64,000 bases of DNA, from contig NZ_PGTS01000002.1 in the NCBI RefSeq assembly GCF_002844235.1, positions 806,001 to 870,000 on the forward strand, written 5' to 3'. This stretch comes from Thalassospira povalilytica. GTDB taxonomy: Bacteria > Pseudomonadota > Alphaproteobacteria > Rhodospirillales > Thalassospiraceae. How positions within the stretch are numbered: position 1 is the stretch's first letter; every line of letters begins with the position of its first letter. This document shows positions 33,481 to 42,045 of the stretch, in pieces. The translations under genes and the position numbers were made by a program. A model generated the notes under the pieces. That model saw only the letters and a program-made list of their open reading frames with translations. It was not told where the DNA came from and searched no databases.

Positions 33481-34422
33481 ATGCTTGATCAACGCATTAA
33501 ATTCCGTCATCTGACCTGTTTTCTGGAAGTCGCGCGTCAGCGCAGCGTTGTCAAGGCCGCCGACACCCTGTCCATCACCCAGCCCGCCGTTTCCAAGACC
33601 ATCCGCGAACTTGAAGAACATCTTGATGCGCGGCTGTTTGACCGATCCAAACGCGGCGTGACCCTGACCGATTTCGGCAAGGTTTTCCTGCGATATGCCG
33701 GGGCCAGCGTCACCGCCCTTCGCCAGGGTGTCGACAGCATCAGCCAGGTCCGCATGCAGGGCGGTCTTTCGATCAATCTTGGTGTATTGCCGACCGTTGC
33801 CGCCAGCGTCATGCCCAATGCCATCCGCCGGTTCAAATCCCTTAGTCCCGACACAACGGTCAAGGTGGTTGCCGGTCCGAACGTGATGCTGATGGGGCAA
33901 TTGCGCGTTGGTGAGCTTGATCTTGTGGTCGGGCGGCTGGCCGAACCCGATCAAATGTCGGGCCTGTCATTCATACATTTATATTCGGAACATATTTCGC
34001 TGGTGGCGCGTCCGGGGCATCCGTTGCTGACCGATGAAAATCCCGACATTACGCGTATCCGCGAATTCACCGTTCTGGTGCCGCCCAAACATGCGATCAT
34101 TCATCCGACGGTCGACAAAATGCTGATTGCCCACGGCATCGGCGCCCTTCCCGACCGGATCGAAACGGTTTCAACATCGTTCGGGCGTGCCTTTACGCGC
34201 GAGACCGATGCGATCTGGATCATCTCGAACGGGGCTGTTGCATCTGACATCGCCGAGGGCCATCTTGTTGAATTACCGATAGATACCAGTGACACTTTTG
34301 GACCCGTCGGGTTGACGACCCGGATTGACTCGCCGATTTCACCGCCTGTCGAGATGCTGATCAATGCTGTGCGCGAAGAAGCGGCACTGCATCACGCAAC
34401 CCATTCAGGCCTTAATACATAA
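33481..34422 (+). CDS. pcaQ: LysR-type activator of the pca operon
   Basis: A 313-residue LysR regulator. The N-terminal winged HTH (about 5-65) reads RHLTCFLEVARQRSVVKAADTLSITQPAVSKTIRELEEHLDARLFDRS. The rest is the effector domain; the start MLDQRIKFRHLTCFLEVARQ matches PcaQ proteins, which sense beta-carboxymuconate in related bacteria. It diverges from pcaD with an inverted repeat between, and another similar site overlaps its own stop, ahead of the TRAP genes. Confidence 0.93.
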   Translation: MLDQRIKFRHLTCFLEVARQRSVVKAADTLSITQPAVSKTIRELEEHLDARLFDRSKRGVTLTDFGKVFLRYAGASVTALRQGVDSISQVRMQGGLSINLGVLPTVAASVMPNAIRRFKSLSPDTTVKVVAGPNVMLMGQLRVGELDLVVGRLAEPDQMSGLSFIHLYSEHISLVARPGHPLLTDENPDITRIREFTVLVPPKHAIIHPTVDKMLIAHGIGALPDRIETVSTSFGRAFTRETDAIWIISNGAVASDIAEGHLVELPIDTSDTFGPVGLTTRIDSPISPPVEMLINAVREEAALHHATHSGLNT

Positions 34423-34466
34423 TCGTTTGGTTATGCAAATGTGCGGACATATCATTATACATAACC
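34419..34466 (+). promoter_or_regulatory. Second candidate PcaQ site, upstream of the TRAP operon
   Basis: ATAA-TCGTTTGG-TTAT at 34419-34434 differs from the PcaQ box ATAACC-N4-GGTTAA mainly at the fifth and last positions and has the same spacing as the pcaD site. An ATAACC half-site lies at 34461-34466. It overlaps the pcaQ stop codon and lies about 215 bases ahead of the TRAP binding-protein start. Confidence 0.55.
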
Positions 34467-34649
34467 ATCACGTGCCCATTAGATTGGTTCCAATTCGGTA
34501 TGGCAGAATTGCACCAAACGCAGGCCATTCCAAAAATAATAATAAAAACAACAACCAAGTATCTTGGAAAACTTCGCACGCTAGATGCGCATCATGGCTG
34601 AAACGTTTGTCGGCGTCATGACCGCGACAAGACGTTCAAAGGAGGAAGA

Positions 34650-35681
34650 ATGAAACACATCACCAAATTGCTTGCGGGTGCAGCTGTTGCGACCATGGTG
34701 TCGTTCGGCGCACACGCACAGGAAGTCACGCTTACGATCCACCATTTCCTGGGTCCGAAGGCACCGGCACAGTCCAAAATGATTGAGCCGTGGGCAAAGA
34801 AAATCGAAGAAGAATCAAACGGCCGTATCAAGTTTGAAATCTTCCCGTCCATGTCGCTTGGCGGCAACCCGCCGGAATTGTACCGTCAGGTTCGTGACGG
34901 CGTTGCAGACATCGTCTGGACGCTTCCGGGTTACACCCCGGGCGTATTCCCGCGCATCGAAGTTTTCGAACTGCCGGGCGTGCATCTTGGTGACGCGCGC
35001 GCAACCAACCTTGCGATGTGGGATCTTAAGGACGAATTCGCCGAAGACCTTAAAGACATCCACCCGCTGGCGGTTCACGTCCATGCCGGTCAGGCCATCC
35101 ATCTGACGGAAAAGGAAGTCCGCACTGTTGATGACGTCAAAGGTCTGAAACTGCGTACCCCGACCCGTACCGGTTCCTGGGTTATTGAATCCTGGGGCGC
35201 AGAGCCGGTTGGCATGCCGGTCCCGGCCCTGCCGCAGGCACTGTCGCTTGGCGTGGTCGATGGCGGTCTGGTTCCGTTCGAAGTTGTTCCGCCGCTTAAA
35301 CTGGCTGAACTGATTTCCTATTCTGTTGAAGGCGAAGGCGTGAATTCGCGCTTTGGCACCTCGACCTTCCTGTTTGCAATGAACAAAGATCGTTACGAAA
35401 GCCTTCCGGATGATCTCAAGGAAATCATCGATCGCAACTCCGGCCGCGACTTCGCAGCCGAAATTGGCGATGTCTTCAACAATGTTGAAGAAGTCGGCAA
35501 GAAAATGATCAACGAAGGCAAGGGTCAGGTTGTCAAACTGACCGCCGCTGAAAAAGCGACCTTCGATGATGCCGCTGCCTCGGTCGTTGATCGCTGGATC
35601 GAAGAATCCAAGTCCAACGGCATCGACGGCGCGAAACTCGTCGAAGACGCAAAAGCAGCCGTTCTGGCCCATACCAAGTAA
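34650..35681 (+). CDS. dctP: TRAP transporter substrate-binding protein (DctP family), probable aromatic-acid receptor
   Basis: A 343-residue periplasmic receptor with signal peptide MKHITKLLAGAAVATMVSFG and cleavage after AHA about residue 23. The mature protein has the DctP layout: LTIHHFLGPKAPAQSKMIEPWAKKIEEE, then GLKLRTPTRTGSWVIESWGAEPVGMPV containing the carboxylate-binding Arg, and LSLGVVDGGLVPFE. An excellent AAAGGAGG precedes the ATG. The position right after pcaQ and a PcaQ-type site upstream suggest protocatechuate, 4-hydroxybenzoate or a similar acid as ligand. Confidence 0.92.
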   Translation: MKHITKLLAGAAVATMVSFGAHAQEVTLTIHHFLGPKAPAQSKMIEPWAKKIEEESNGRIKFEIFPSMSLGGNPPELYRQVRDGVADIVWTLPGYTPGVFPRIEVFELPGVHLGDARATNLAMWDLKDEFAEDLKDIHPLAVHVHAGQAIHLTEKEVRTVDDVKGLKLRTPTRTGSWVIESWGAEPVGMPVPALPQALSLGVVDGGLVPFEVVPPLKLAELISYSVEGEGVNSRFGTSTFLFAMNKDRYESLPDDLKEIIDRNSGRDFAAEIGDVFNNVEEVGKKMINEGKGQVVKLTAAEKATFDDAAASVVDRWIEESKSNGIDGAKLVEDAKAAVLAHTK

Positions 35682-35709
35682 CGATATCAAGTTACTGGAA
35701 AATCTTGTG

Positions 35710-35746
35710 GGGTCACGTATCATACCGATGCGTGACCCTGTTTTTC
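35710..35746 (+). terminator. Hairpin with T-run between dctP and dctQ
   Basis: Stem GGGTCACG / CGTGACCC with a 13-base loop, followed by TGTTTTT. A terminator-like element inside the operon that would let receptor transcript outnumber permease transcript. Confidence 0.7.
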
Positions 35747-35777
35747 CCGCTAGATTGCCCTCTAGATTGTAAGACAT

Positions 35778-36275
35778 ATGAAAAACGTGCTCTACAAGGC
35801 TGCATCATGGTTCGCCGTTATCGGTGGCCTGCTTGCCCTGCTGATTGCCGTTGTAACGATTGTCAACGTTACCGCCTTTGGTCTGGACAAGATCGCCCGG
35901 CTGTTTGACGCCAACTTTCCGGCCATCATCGGCTATGAAGATTTCGTCAGCATGATTGTCAGCTCGGCTGCCCTGATGTTCTTCCCCTACTGCCAGGCAC
36001 ATCGCGGTCACGTTGCCGTTGATGTGTTCATCAAAATGTTCCCGGACGGGTTTGCCCGCGTAATTGACGTGGTTTCAAGCATTCTCATGACCGGACTGGC
36101 GCTGTTCCTTGGTTATATGATGGTCAATGGCCTGATCGAGGTTCGTGGCGACAATACCCTTTCGGCAATTCTTGGCTGGACCATCTGGCCGTTCTATGTC
36201 CCGGGCATCATTTCGATGTTCCTGTGGGCGGCCATTGCCGGAAGTCAGATTTTCGAAAGAGAGGCCGATGTCTGA
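35778..36275 (+). CDS. dctQ: TRAP transporter small permease (DctQ family)
   Basis: A 165-residue four-helix membrane protein: helices near 12-32, 50-70, 95-115 and 135-155 as judged from hydrophobic runs such as FAVIGGLLALLIAVVTIVNV. It is the scaffold partner of DctM in a sodium-coupled carboxylate importer. It overlaps dctM by eight bases. No strong ribosome site is visible before its ATG, so it may depend on read-through of the hairpin upstream. Confidence 0.88.
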   Translation: MKNVLYKAASWFAVIGGLLALLIAVVTIVNVTAFGLDKIARLFDANFPAIIGYEDFVSMIVSSAALMFFPYCQAHRGHVAVDVFIKMFPDGFARVIDVVSSILMTGLALFLGYMMVNGLIEVRGDNTLSAILGWTIWPFYVPGIISMFLWAAIAGSQIFEREADV

Positions 36276-37656
36276 GCGCGAATTGATCGGCCTTGGTGGC
36301 CTTGCTGTTCTCTTTTTCGTTCTGGCTTTGCGTGTTCCCGTCGGCCTTGCCATGGTTGGCGTTGGCATTGGCGGCAACTATGTGCTGAGCCTGTTTTTCC
36401 CGTTCCTGCGTTTCGACCCCTATCTTCAGCAGTTCAAATCGCTGCTGTACGGGATTGTGTCGAACTATGAATTGTCGGTCGTTCCGCTGTTTGTTCTGAT
36501 GGGATATCTGGCAAGTCAGGCCAATCTGTCACGCGACCTGTTCCAGGGGGTGAATGCCATTCTGGGCCGGTTCCGTGGTGGTGTTGCCATGGCAGCCATT
36601 GGTGCCTGTGCCGGCTTTGGTGCGGTATGCGGATCATCGCTTGCCACCGCATCGACCATGGGCAAGGTTGCCCTTCCGGAACTTGATCGTCTGAAATATT
36701 CGCCGCGGCTGGCAACCGGTACGCTGGCAGCTGGCGGAACGCTTGGCATTCTGATCCCGCCATCGGTCGCATTGGTGATTTATGCCGTCACGGTCGAAGC
36801 ATCGATCATTCAGATGTTCCAGGCCGCGATCATTCCGGGTTTGATTGCCGTTGTGTTCTTTATGGCCGTGATCGCTATTCAGGTCCGCCTGAACCCGTCG
36901 CTGGCCCCGAAACCCGAACCGATGCCGCCCGCCGAACGCAAGGAAGCGTTGCTGCGTCTGATCCCGGTAATGGTGATTTTCGGATCCATCATTCTGGGTC
37001 TTGGTGCCGGTCTGTTCACGCCGACCCCGGCCGCCGGTGTGGGTGTGTTCGCGATCCTGGTTTACGGCGCCTATATGCGCTGGAAAGGCAAAGGCGGCCT
37101 GTCATGGGAAGGCCTGCGCCAATCGCTTAAGGATACGGCGATCACGTCTTCGATGATTTTCTTCATCCTGCTGGGTGCGGAAATCCTCAAGGGCTTTTTC
37201 AGCCGTGCCAACCTTCCGGCCTATATGGCAGAAGCAGCCGCAACCAGTGGTCTTGACCCGTGGCTGATCATGGTTCTGATGCTGATGGCGCTGATCTTGC
37301 TTGGCTGCTTTATGGAAAGTCTTTCCATGATCGTGGTTGTGATCCCGTTCTTCTGGCCTGCCCTTGTTGATATCAATGGTGGCGACTGGGCAACGGCGGC
37401 GACCGCGGCCTATGGCATGGGGACCGAGGACCTTAAAATCTGGTTCGGTATTCTCGCACTCATTGTCGTGGAGCTGGGGTTGATAACCCCGCCGGTCGGA
37501 CTGAACGTCTTTATCATCAACGCGCTGGCCAAGGGTGTCCCGATGAGCCAGACCTTCCGCGGGGTGATGCCGTTCTTCGGGGCCGAGATCATTCGTATTC
37601 TGCTTTTGATCTTTGTGCCGGTCCTGACATTGTTCGTCCCCTCGATACTGGGCTGA
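36268..37656 (+). CDS. dctM: TRAP transporter large permease (DctM family)
   Basis: A 462-residue membrane protein of about 12 helices, slightly longer than the DctM in the first TRAP operon. Family stretches: GASSLATAST-like CGSSLATASTMGKVALPEL, LAAGGTLGILIPPSVALVIYAV and LGLITPPVGLNVFIINALAKGV. The start at 36268 gives the usual N-terminus and overlaps dctQ; the open frame upstream to 36145 runs inside dctQ. A clear terminator follows, ending the pcaQ-associated transporter operon. Confidence 0.93.
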   Translation: MSERELIGLGGLAVLFFVLALRVPVGLAMVGVGIGGNYVLSLFFPFLRFDPYLQQFKSLLYGIVSNYELSVVPLFVLMGYLASQANLSRDLFQGVNAILGRFRGGVAMAAIGACAGFGAVCGSSLATASTMGKVALPELDRLKYSPRLATGTLAAGGTLGILIPPSVALVIYAVTVEASIIQMFQAAIIPGLIAVVFFMAVIAIQVRLNPSLAPKPEPMPPAERKEALLRLIPVMVIFGSIILGLGAGLFTPTPAAGVGVFAILVYGAYMRWKGKGGLSWEGLRQSLKDTAITSSMIFFILLGAEILKGFFSRANLPAYMAEAAATSGLDPWLIMVLMLMALILLGCFMESLSMIVVVIPFFWPALVDINGGDWATAATAAYGMGTEDLKIWFGILALIVVELGLITPPVGLNVFIINALAKGVPMSQTFRGVMPFFGAEIIRILLLIFVPVLTLFVPSILG

Positions 37657-37678
37657 TAGCCGAAACAAAGCTGATCAT

Positions 37679-37714
37679 AAAAGCCCGTCACTCCCCTGTG
37701 ACGGGCTTTTCTTT
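37679..37714 (+). terminator. Rho-independent terminator after the TRAP operon
   Basis: Stem AAAAGCCCGTCAC / GTGACGGGCTTTT with a six-base loop and T-rich tail. Confidence 0.85.
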
Positions 37715-37805
37715 TGGGTATTTTGGTCCCTTTTGGTCCTGTCTGAAACCGGATAGACTTCATCCAAGCCCGATCAAACCCGTCTGGAACTCCATCAGGA
37801 TCCCC

Positions 37806-38789
37806 ATGCGCAACAGCATTCCGATTTACAAACTGTATGGCGAACGCGACGCCCATCGCGCACAATCGCCAATCGACGCGTTTGACCGGGATGTGTCCGA
37901 TGGTTTCGCCGATGATTTTCCCGATGGCGCGGAAACCAGCGAACAGCAACCGATCACCGAACCGGAATTCTTTCACCTTGAAAGCATCCCGGAACGATCG
38001 CGTCTGCATGATTTGCACATCAAGCCGCACCGTCATACCAACCTGTTTCAGTTGCTTTACATCACCCGGGGCACAGCCGAAATCAGCTTTGATGACCAGA
38101 ACCTGACCATGCAGGCCGGGCAGCTGATTACTGTCCCGCCGGGCACGGTGCATGGTTTCAAATTCAGTGATGATATTGATGGCTGGGTCATTTCCCTGAC
38201 CGATAATCATCTTCAGGAAATTCTGGCCCCGGCCCCCAAATTGCTCGCCCGGCTTGATCAGGCGATCTGTGTTGATACCAATCTTGACCCCGATCAGAGC
38301 CAGCCATCCGGGCCGGTTGATTTCCTGATTTCACAGTTGGCGCGCGAATATTACAGCCACAATACCGGGCGTCTGTTTGCGCTTCGTCATATTCTGGGAT
38401 TGCTGTTGCTTGATGTCGGGCGGATCGCGCCACAAGGTGATCCGGCCCATCTGTCGCGTCAAGAACAGAAAACCGCGAAATTTCGCAAATTCCAGATGCT
38501 GGTTGAACGGTTTTACAAACATCACAAACCGCTTGAATTCTATGCCCGCGAAATCGGCGTCACGACCACCCAGCTCAACCGCATTGCCAAGGATATCTAT
38601 GGCATGACCGCAAGCGAGGTCTTGCAAAACCGCCTGATGCTGGAGGCCAAGCGCACCCTGATCTATACCGACATCGCGGTTCAACAAATCGCCGGCGAAC
38701 TCGGCTTTCGCGATGCCGGATATTTTTCCCGTTTCTTTGCCAAAAAGGCCGGCATGCCGCCAGCCAGGTTCCGGGCCGATCACAGATAA
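37806..38789 (+). CDS. pobR: AraC-family regulator, PobR-like
   Basis: A 327-residue regulator. The N-terminus NSIPIYKLYGE and the cupin-like effector domain (LHDLHIKPHRHTNLFQLLYITRG, VPPGTVHGF) resemble AraC-type PobR/HpaA activators that sense 4-hydroxy-aromatic acids. The C-terminal double HTH (about 225-325) includes PLEFYAREIGVTTTQLNRIAKDIYG and IAGELGFRDAGYFSRFFAKKAGMPPARFR. ATG at 37806 is preferred to an open upstream extension. It lies between the aromatic TRAP operon and an ABC importer, about 20 kb from pobA, its likely target. The symbol rests on resemblance only. Confidence 0.75.
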   Translation: MRNSIPIYKLYGERDAHRAQSPIDAFDRDVSDGFADDFPDGAETSEQQPITEPEFFHLESIPERSRLHDLHIKPHRHTNLFQLLYITRGTAEISFDDQNLTMQAGQLITVPPGTVHGFKFSDDIDGWVISLTDNHLQEILAPAPKLLARLDQAICVDTNLDPDQSQPSGPVDFLISQLAREYYSHNTGRLFALRHILGLLLLDVGRIAPQGDPAHLSRQEQKTAKFRKFQMLVERFYKHHKPLEFYAREIGVTTTQLNRIAKDIYGMTASEVLQNRLMLEAKRTLIYTDIAVQQIAGELGFRDAGYFSRFFAKKAGMPPARFRADHR

Positions 38790-38790
38790 A

Positions 38791-38825
38791 AAAAGCCGGA
38801 CAATCGTTACAATTGCCCGGCTTTT
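38791..38825. terminator. Bidirectional rho-independent terminator
   Basis: Stem AAAAGCCGG-CAAT / ATTG-CCCGGCTTTT with one bulge, between the convergent AraC gene and the ABC permease gene. Confidence 0.75.
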
Positions 38826-38843
38826 CTGTGTTTTGTGAAGAAC

Positions 38844-39662
38844 CTAGCGCCAGCCAAGCAACCAGCGATCCAGCCGCCCCAGCAGCCAGGATACGCACAA
38901 TCCCAGCAGCGACAAAACCACCACACCGGCAATCAGCTGATCGGTTTGGTACAGGTTGCCTGCCGCAAGAATAAGTGCACCAATCCCGTATTGTGCCCCG
39001 ATCATCTCGGCTGCGATCAGAAGGATAATCGCGATCGAGGATGAAATACGGAAACCCGACAGGATGGTTGGCAATGCGCCAGGCAGGATGATCTTGCGGA
39101 TCACCGACCACATCGGCATGTCAAAGCTTTGCCCCATGCGGATCAGGTTACGCTGGACGTTATCGACCCCGCCAAAGGTGTTGATCACGGTCGGGAAAAA
39201 CACGCCAAAGGCAATGGTGGCAAATTTTGACGGCTCGCCAATGCCAAACCAAATGATAAACAGCGGCAAAAGCGCGATTTTCGGGATCGGGAACAGGGCG
39301 GACACCAATGCCACACCGGGCGAACGCGCCCAGGTAAACATGCCGACCATAAACCCGACGATCAGGCCCGCAACCGTCCCCATCACCCAGCCGCCCACAA
39401 GACGCTGAAGCGATGCCGCCAGATGGCGCCAAAGATCACCCGACACAATCAATTGCCAAAGTGCCTGGGCCACCGCGACCGGGCTTGGCATTGCCAGTTC
39501 GGAAATAAATCCGGTGCTTGATCCCAATTGCCAAAGGGCAATCACCACCACAAAGCTTGCCCATGCGGCAACCGGATTGGCCTTGGGATTAAAGCCGGTG
39601 GCACGAAAACGGACCTTGTTATCAGCGCCATCAGAAGTGCTGTTTGCGACCTCATGCGACAT
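38844..39662 (-). CDS. ABC transporter permease (SsuC/TauC type)
   Basis: A 272-residue inner-membrane permease with about six helices. The EAA-loop region is RMGQSFDMPMWSVIRKIILPGALPTILSGFRIS, typical of nitrate/sulfonate/taurine/aromatic ABC importers. ATG at 39662 has AAGGAG seven bases upstream and overlaps the ATPase gene end by 11 bases; the longer open frame to 39695 is inside the ATPase gene. The substrate is unknown; the NMT1-type binding protein and adjacent aromatic regulators allow sulfonates, thiamine precursors or aromatic acids. Confidence 0.9.
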   Translation of the reverse strand: MSHEVANSTSDGADNKVRFRATGFNPKANPVAAWASFVVVIALWQLGSSTGFISELAMPSPVAVAQALWQLIVSGDLWRHLAASLQRLVGGWVMGTVAGLIVGFMVGMFTWARSPGVALVSALFPIPKIALLPLFIIWFGIGEPSKFATIAFGVFFPTVINTFGGVDNVQRNLIRMGQSFDMPMWSVIRKIILPGALPTILSGFRISSSIAIILLIAAEMIGAQYGIGALILAAGNLYQTDQLIAGVVVLSLLGLCVSWLLGRLDRWLLGWR

Positions 39663-40425
39663 TTTCAAGCTCCTTGTCCGCGGCAACCGCCTCATCCCGG
39701 ATCAGGTTCCAAAGGGCCTGTTCATGGGCAACCAGTTCGGCCATACCCTCAGTGCGATCACTGATCGGGATATCGATGCTGTGGATTTCCTTGATCGTGC
39801 CCGGACGACGGCGCAGCGCCACCACCCGATGGGCCAGACGCACCGCCTCGTTCAGATTGTGGGTAACATAGACCGCGGTCATGCCGGTGCGCGCAAACAG
39901 ATCAGAAAATTCATCAAGCAACAGAATGCGGGTCTGCGCATCAAGGGCCGATAACGGTTCATCCATCAACAGCACCGCCGGGCGCACCGCAAGGGCACGG
40001 GCAATGCCGACGCGTTGCTTCATGCCACCAGACAGCTGTTTGGGATAGGCATCGCGGAAATCCGACAGATTGGTTTGCGCCAGAACTTCTTCGATCCGGG
40101 CATCCCGTTCGGCTTTGGACAATGGATGGTCTTCAAGCACCAGACTGATATTGCCCGCAACCGTACGCCAGGGCAGCAATGCAAAATCCTGAAACACATA
40201 TGTCAGCGGGTTAAGGCACCCGTCGGGTTTGGCCTGATCATCAATCAGGACGTCACCGGAACTGGGTTTGAGCATCCCGCCAATGATCGACAAAAGCGTT
40301 GATTTCCCGCAGCCCGAAGGCCCGATCAGGGCAACAACCTCGCCCGGTTCAATCGTCAGATCAATGTCGCGCAATGCTTCGACCTGATCATAGCGATGGC
40401 TGACATTTTTGATGGTAAGCCGCAT
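39652..40425 (-). CDS. ABC transporter ATP-binding protein (SsuB/TauB type)
   Basis: A 257-residue ATPase. Walker A GPSGCGKST at residues 35-43, Q-loop in YVFQDFALLPWRTV, signature LSGGMKQRVGIARAL, Walker B VLLMDEPLSALD and the switch His in VYVTHNLNEAV. It powers the permease encoded downstream. ATG at 40425 has AAAGAG upstream; a TTG two codons earlier is less likely. Confidence 0.93.
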   Translation of the reverse strand: MRLTIKNVSHRYDQVEALRDIDLTIEPGEVVALIGPSGCGKSTLLSIIGGMLKPSSGDVLIDDQAKPDGCLNPLTYVFQDFALLPWRTVAGNISLVLEDHPLSKAERDARIEEVLAQTNLSDFRDAYPKQLSGGMKQRVGIARALAVRPAVLLMDEPLSALDAQTRILLLDEFSDLFARTGMTAVYVTHNLNEAVRLAHRVVALRRRPGTIKEIHSIDIPISDRTEGMAELVAHEQALWNLIRDEAVAADKELENVA

Positions 40426-40536
40426 GGCCAACTCTTTGGATAATTAACATTCGTGGTGGCAGTTCGGGAAGACAGGCGTCCCAAAGACAACCGGGCCGAA
40501 CGCAACAGTTTCGGCCCGGTTTGAAATCACATCCGC

Positions 40537-41613
40537 TTACTGGCCAAGCGGCGCGATGAAGCTGGTATCGATGAAGGTATCGGGATCGGCACTTTCGGAA
40601 ACATAGCCGCGCTCCTGATACCATTTGACCTGTGCCTTGACGTCTTCGACATCAAGCTTGCCTTCCTCGGTGATAAACATCGCGCCATTGCGGATTTTCG
40701 GATAGGCCTTCTCGGCCGGGTCATCGGCATAGACATATTTGTGAACGATTTCGAGGATTTCGTTCGTGGTATCGCTTTCAATCAACTTGCCATCCGCATC
40801 GGTCGCCAGAAGACCCGCACGGTAATCAGCCACACCTTTCTGATAGGCGCGCACGAATTTTTCGACCACGTCACGGCGTTCTTCGACATTTTTGGTCGAC
40901 GTGAAAAGACCACCAACCTGATAAGGCACATAATCCTTCACCCAGCCGATGATATGGGCCGCACCGGCATTTGCCAGCGGCTTGGCGATGTGCGGTACGA
41001 TGATCATGCTGTCGACCTGCCCGCTTTTAAGCGCACCGATCATGTTCGGAACCGATTGCAGCGGCTTCAGCTCCATACTGTCGATATCAACGCCGGCCTT
41101 TTCCGCAACATTGCCGATCATGTAATGGAAGCTTGACCCAACCTGCGACAGGGCAAAGCTGTGCCCGCCCAGCTTGTCAACCGACGTCAAACCGGCTTCA
41201 TAGGCGGCATTGGATGCAAGGATCGCCGACCCGTCATAGCCCGGATCTTCATGAAGCTGTGCGCCAATCACCTTAAGCGCGCCTTTGCCCGCCAGGTTAA
41301 AGAACCCGCCGGTGAAGGCCGTAACGCCAAAATCGGCATCGCCCGATGCAATCGCAACGGCAACCGGCTGTGCAGCGCGGAAGAACGTGATTTCCGCATC
41401 AAGCCCCTCGTCCGCGAAATAGCCCTTTTCCTTGGCGATGAACAACGGCGAGCTTGAAACAAAGGTCAGTGCCGCAATGTTGATTTTCTCGGCCGCCTGC
41501 GCAGCCCCCTGCCCGAATGACACCGCGCCAAATGCAATGGCGCCAAGTGCGGTCGCCAGCATGGAACGACGGGTAATCGCGCCGATCCCCTTCACCAGAT
41601 CGTAAGAACGCAT
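40537..41613 (-). CDS. ABC transporter substrate-binding protein (NMT1/SsuA/TauA type)
   Basis: A 358-residue periplasmic receptor. The N-terminus (SYDLVKGIGAITRRSMLATALGAIAFGA) looks like a twin-arginine signal peptide (ITRRSML) cleaved after AQA near residue 40. The mature part follows the NMT1/OMP family: INIAALTFVSSSPLFIAKEKGYFADEGLDAEITFF and SGDADFGVTAFTGGFFNLAGKG. First gene of the three-gene importer operon, with GGAGG six bases before the ATG. About 110 bases separate it from the ATPase gene. Confidence 0.9.
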   Translation of the reverse strand: MRSYDLVKGIGAITRRSMLATALGAIAFGAVSFGQGAAQAAEKINIAALTFVSSSPLFIAKEKGYFADEGLDAEITFFRAAQPVAVAIASGDADFGVTAFTGGFFNLAGKGALKVIGAQLHEDPGYDGSAILASNAAYEAGLTSVDKLGGHSFALSQVGSSFHYMIGNVAEKAGVDIDSMELKPLQSVPNMIGALKSGQVDSMIIVPHIAKPLANAGAAHIIGWVKDYVPYQVGGLFTSTKNVEERRDVVEKFVRAYQKGVADYRAGLLATDADGKLIESDTTNEILEIVHKYVYADDPAEKAYPKIRNGAMFITEEGKLDVEDVKAQVKWYQERGYVSESADPDTFIDTSFIAPLGQ

Positions 41614-42045
41614 GTTTCCTCCTGTTGGTCGTCTTTTGGTTTGTTTGCCTCTTCTGATTTTTTGTTATCCGAAATGCCAACAAATTGCCAATGTTTGGCG
41701 CAAACCGCAACAAAAAGGGTCGAATTCACCCAACAACCCGCCATTCATGAAATGATATTTCATCATCACCTGATACAGGCGAGAAATCCCTGCGACCGCA
41801 TCCCCATATGCGGTTGAGAATGCTCGATACTTGCCAATCTCCCGTACCCTTGCTTTTTGCACTCGCCCCGATGGGTGCCCGCCTGTACGGGCGTGACGTA
41901 TCGGGTTAAGCCCCGCCCTTCGTGGCTCCTGGGAAGGCGCGGGCCTCTCACCACCAGCACCACAGGATCATCAGCACAAATTGCCAATTCCCGCCAAAGA
42001 AGCTAAAACCGCCCAACAGAACCGCATCGCATCACAAGGCCGATC
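41614..42045. other. Intergenic region between divergent ABC importer and flavoprotein genes
   Basis: About 430 bases without a convincing gene. Near the importer side are repeated GCCAA/TTGGC motifs (41675-41698) and a perfect palindrome TGAAAT-GAT-ATTTCA at 41748-41762, both possible operators. The flavoprotein side holds a GC-rich palindromic element (41861-41950) described separately. Confidence 0.5.
41861..41950. repeat. GC-rich palindromic intergenic element (REP-like)
   Basis: Contains GTGCCCGCC-TGTA-CGGGCGTGAC and further short GC-rich inverted pieces up to GGGAAGGCGCGGGC. Its translated form (VTPVQAGTH) recalls the PAQAG-type dispersed palindromic repeats of alphaproteobacteria. A single copy in this window, so repeat status is inferred. 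Confidence 0.4.

Noticed and set aside
41766-41987. 73-codon minus-strand frame in the long gap
   Set aside because: Its sequence is the translated palindromic element, a known kind of false gene in alphaproteobacteria.
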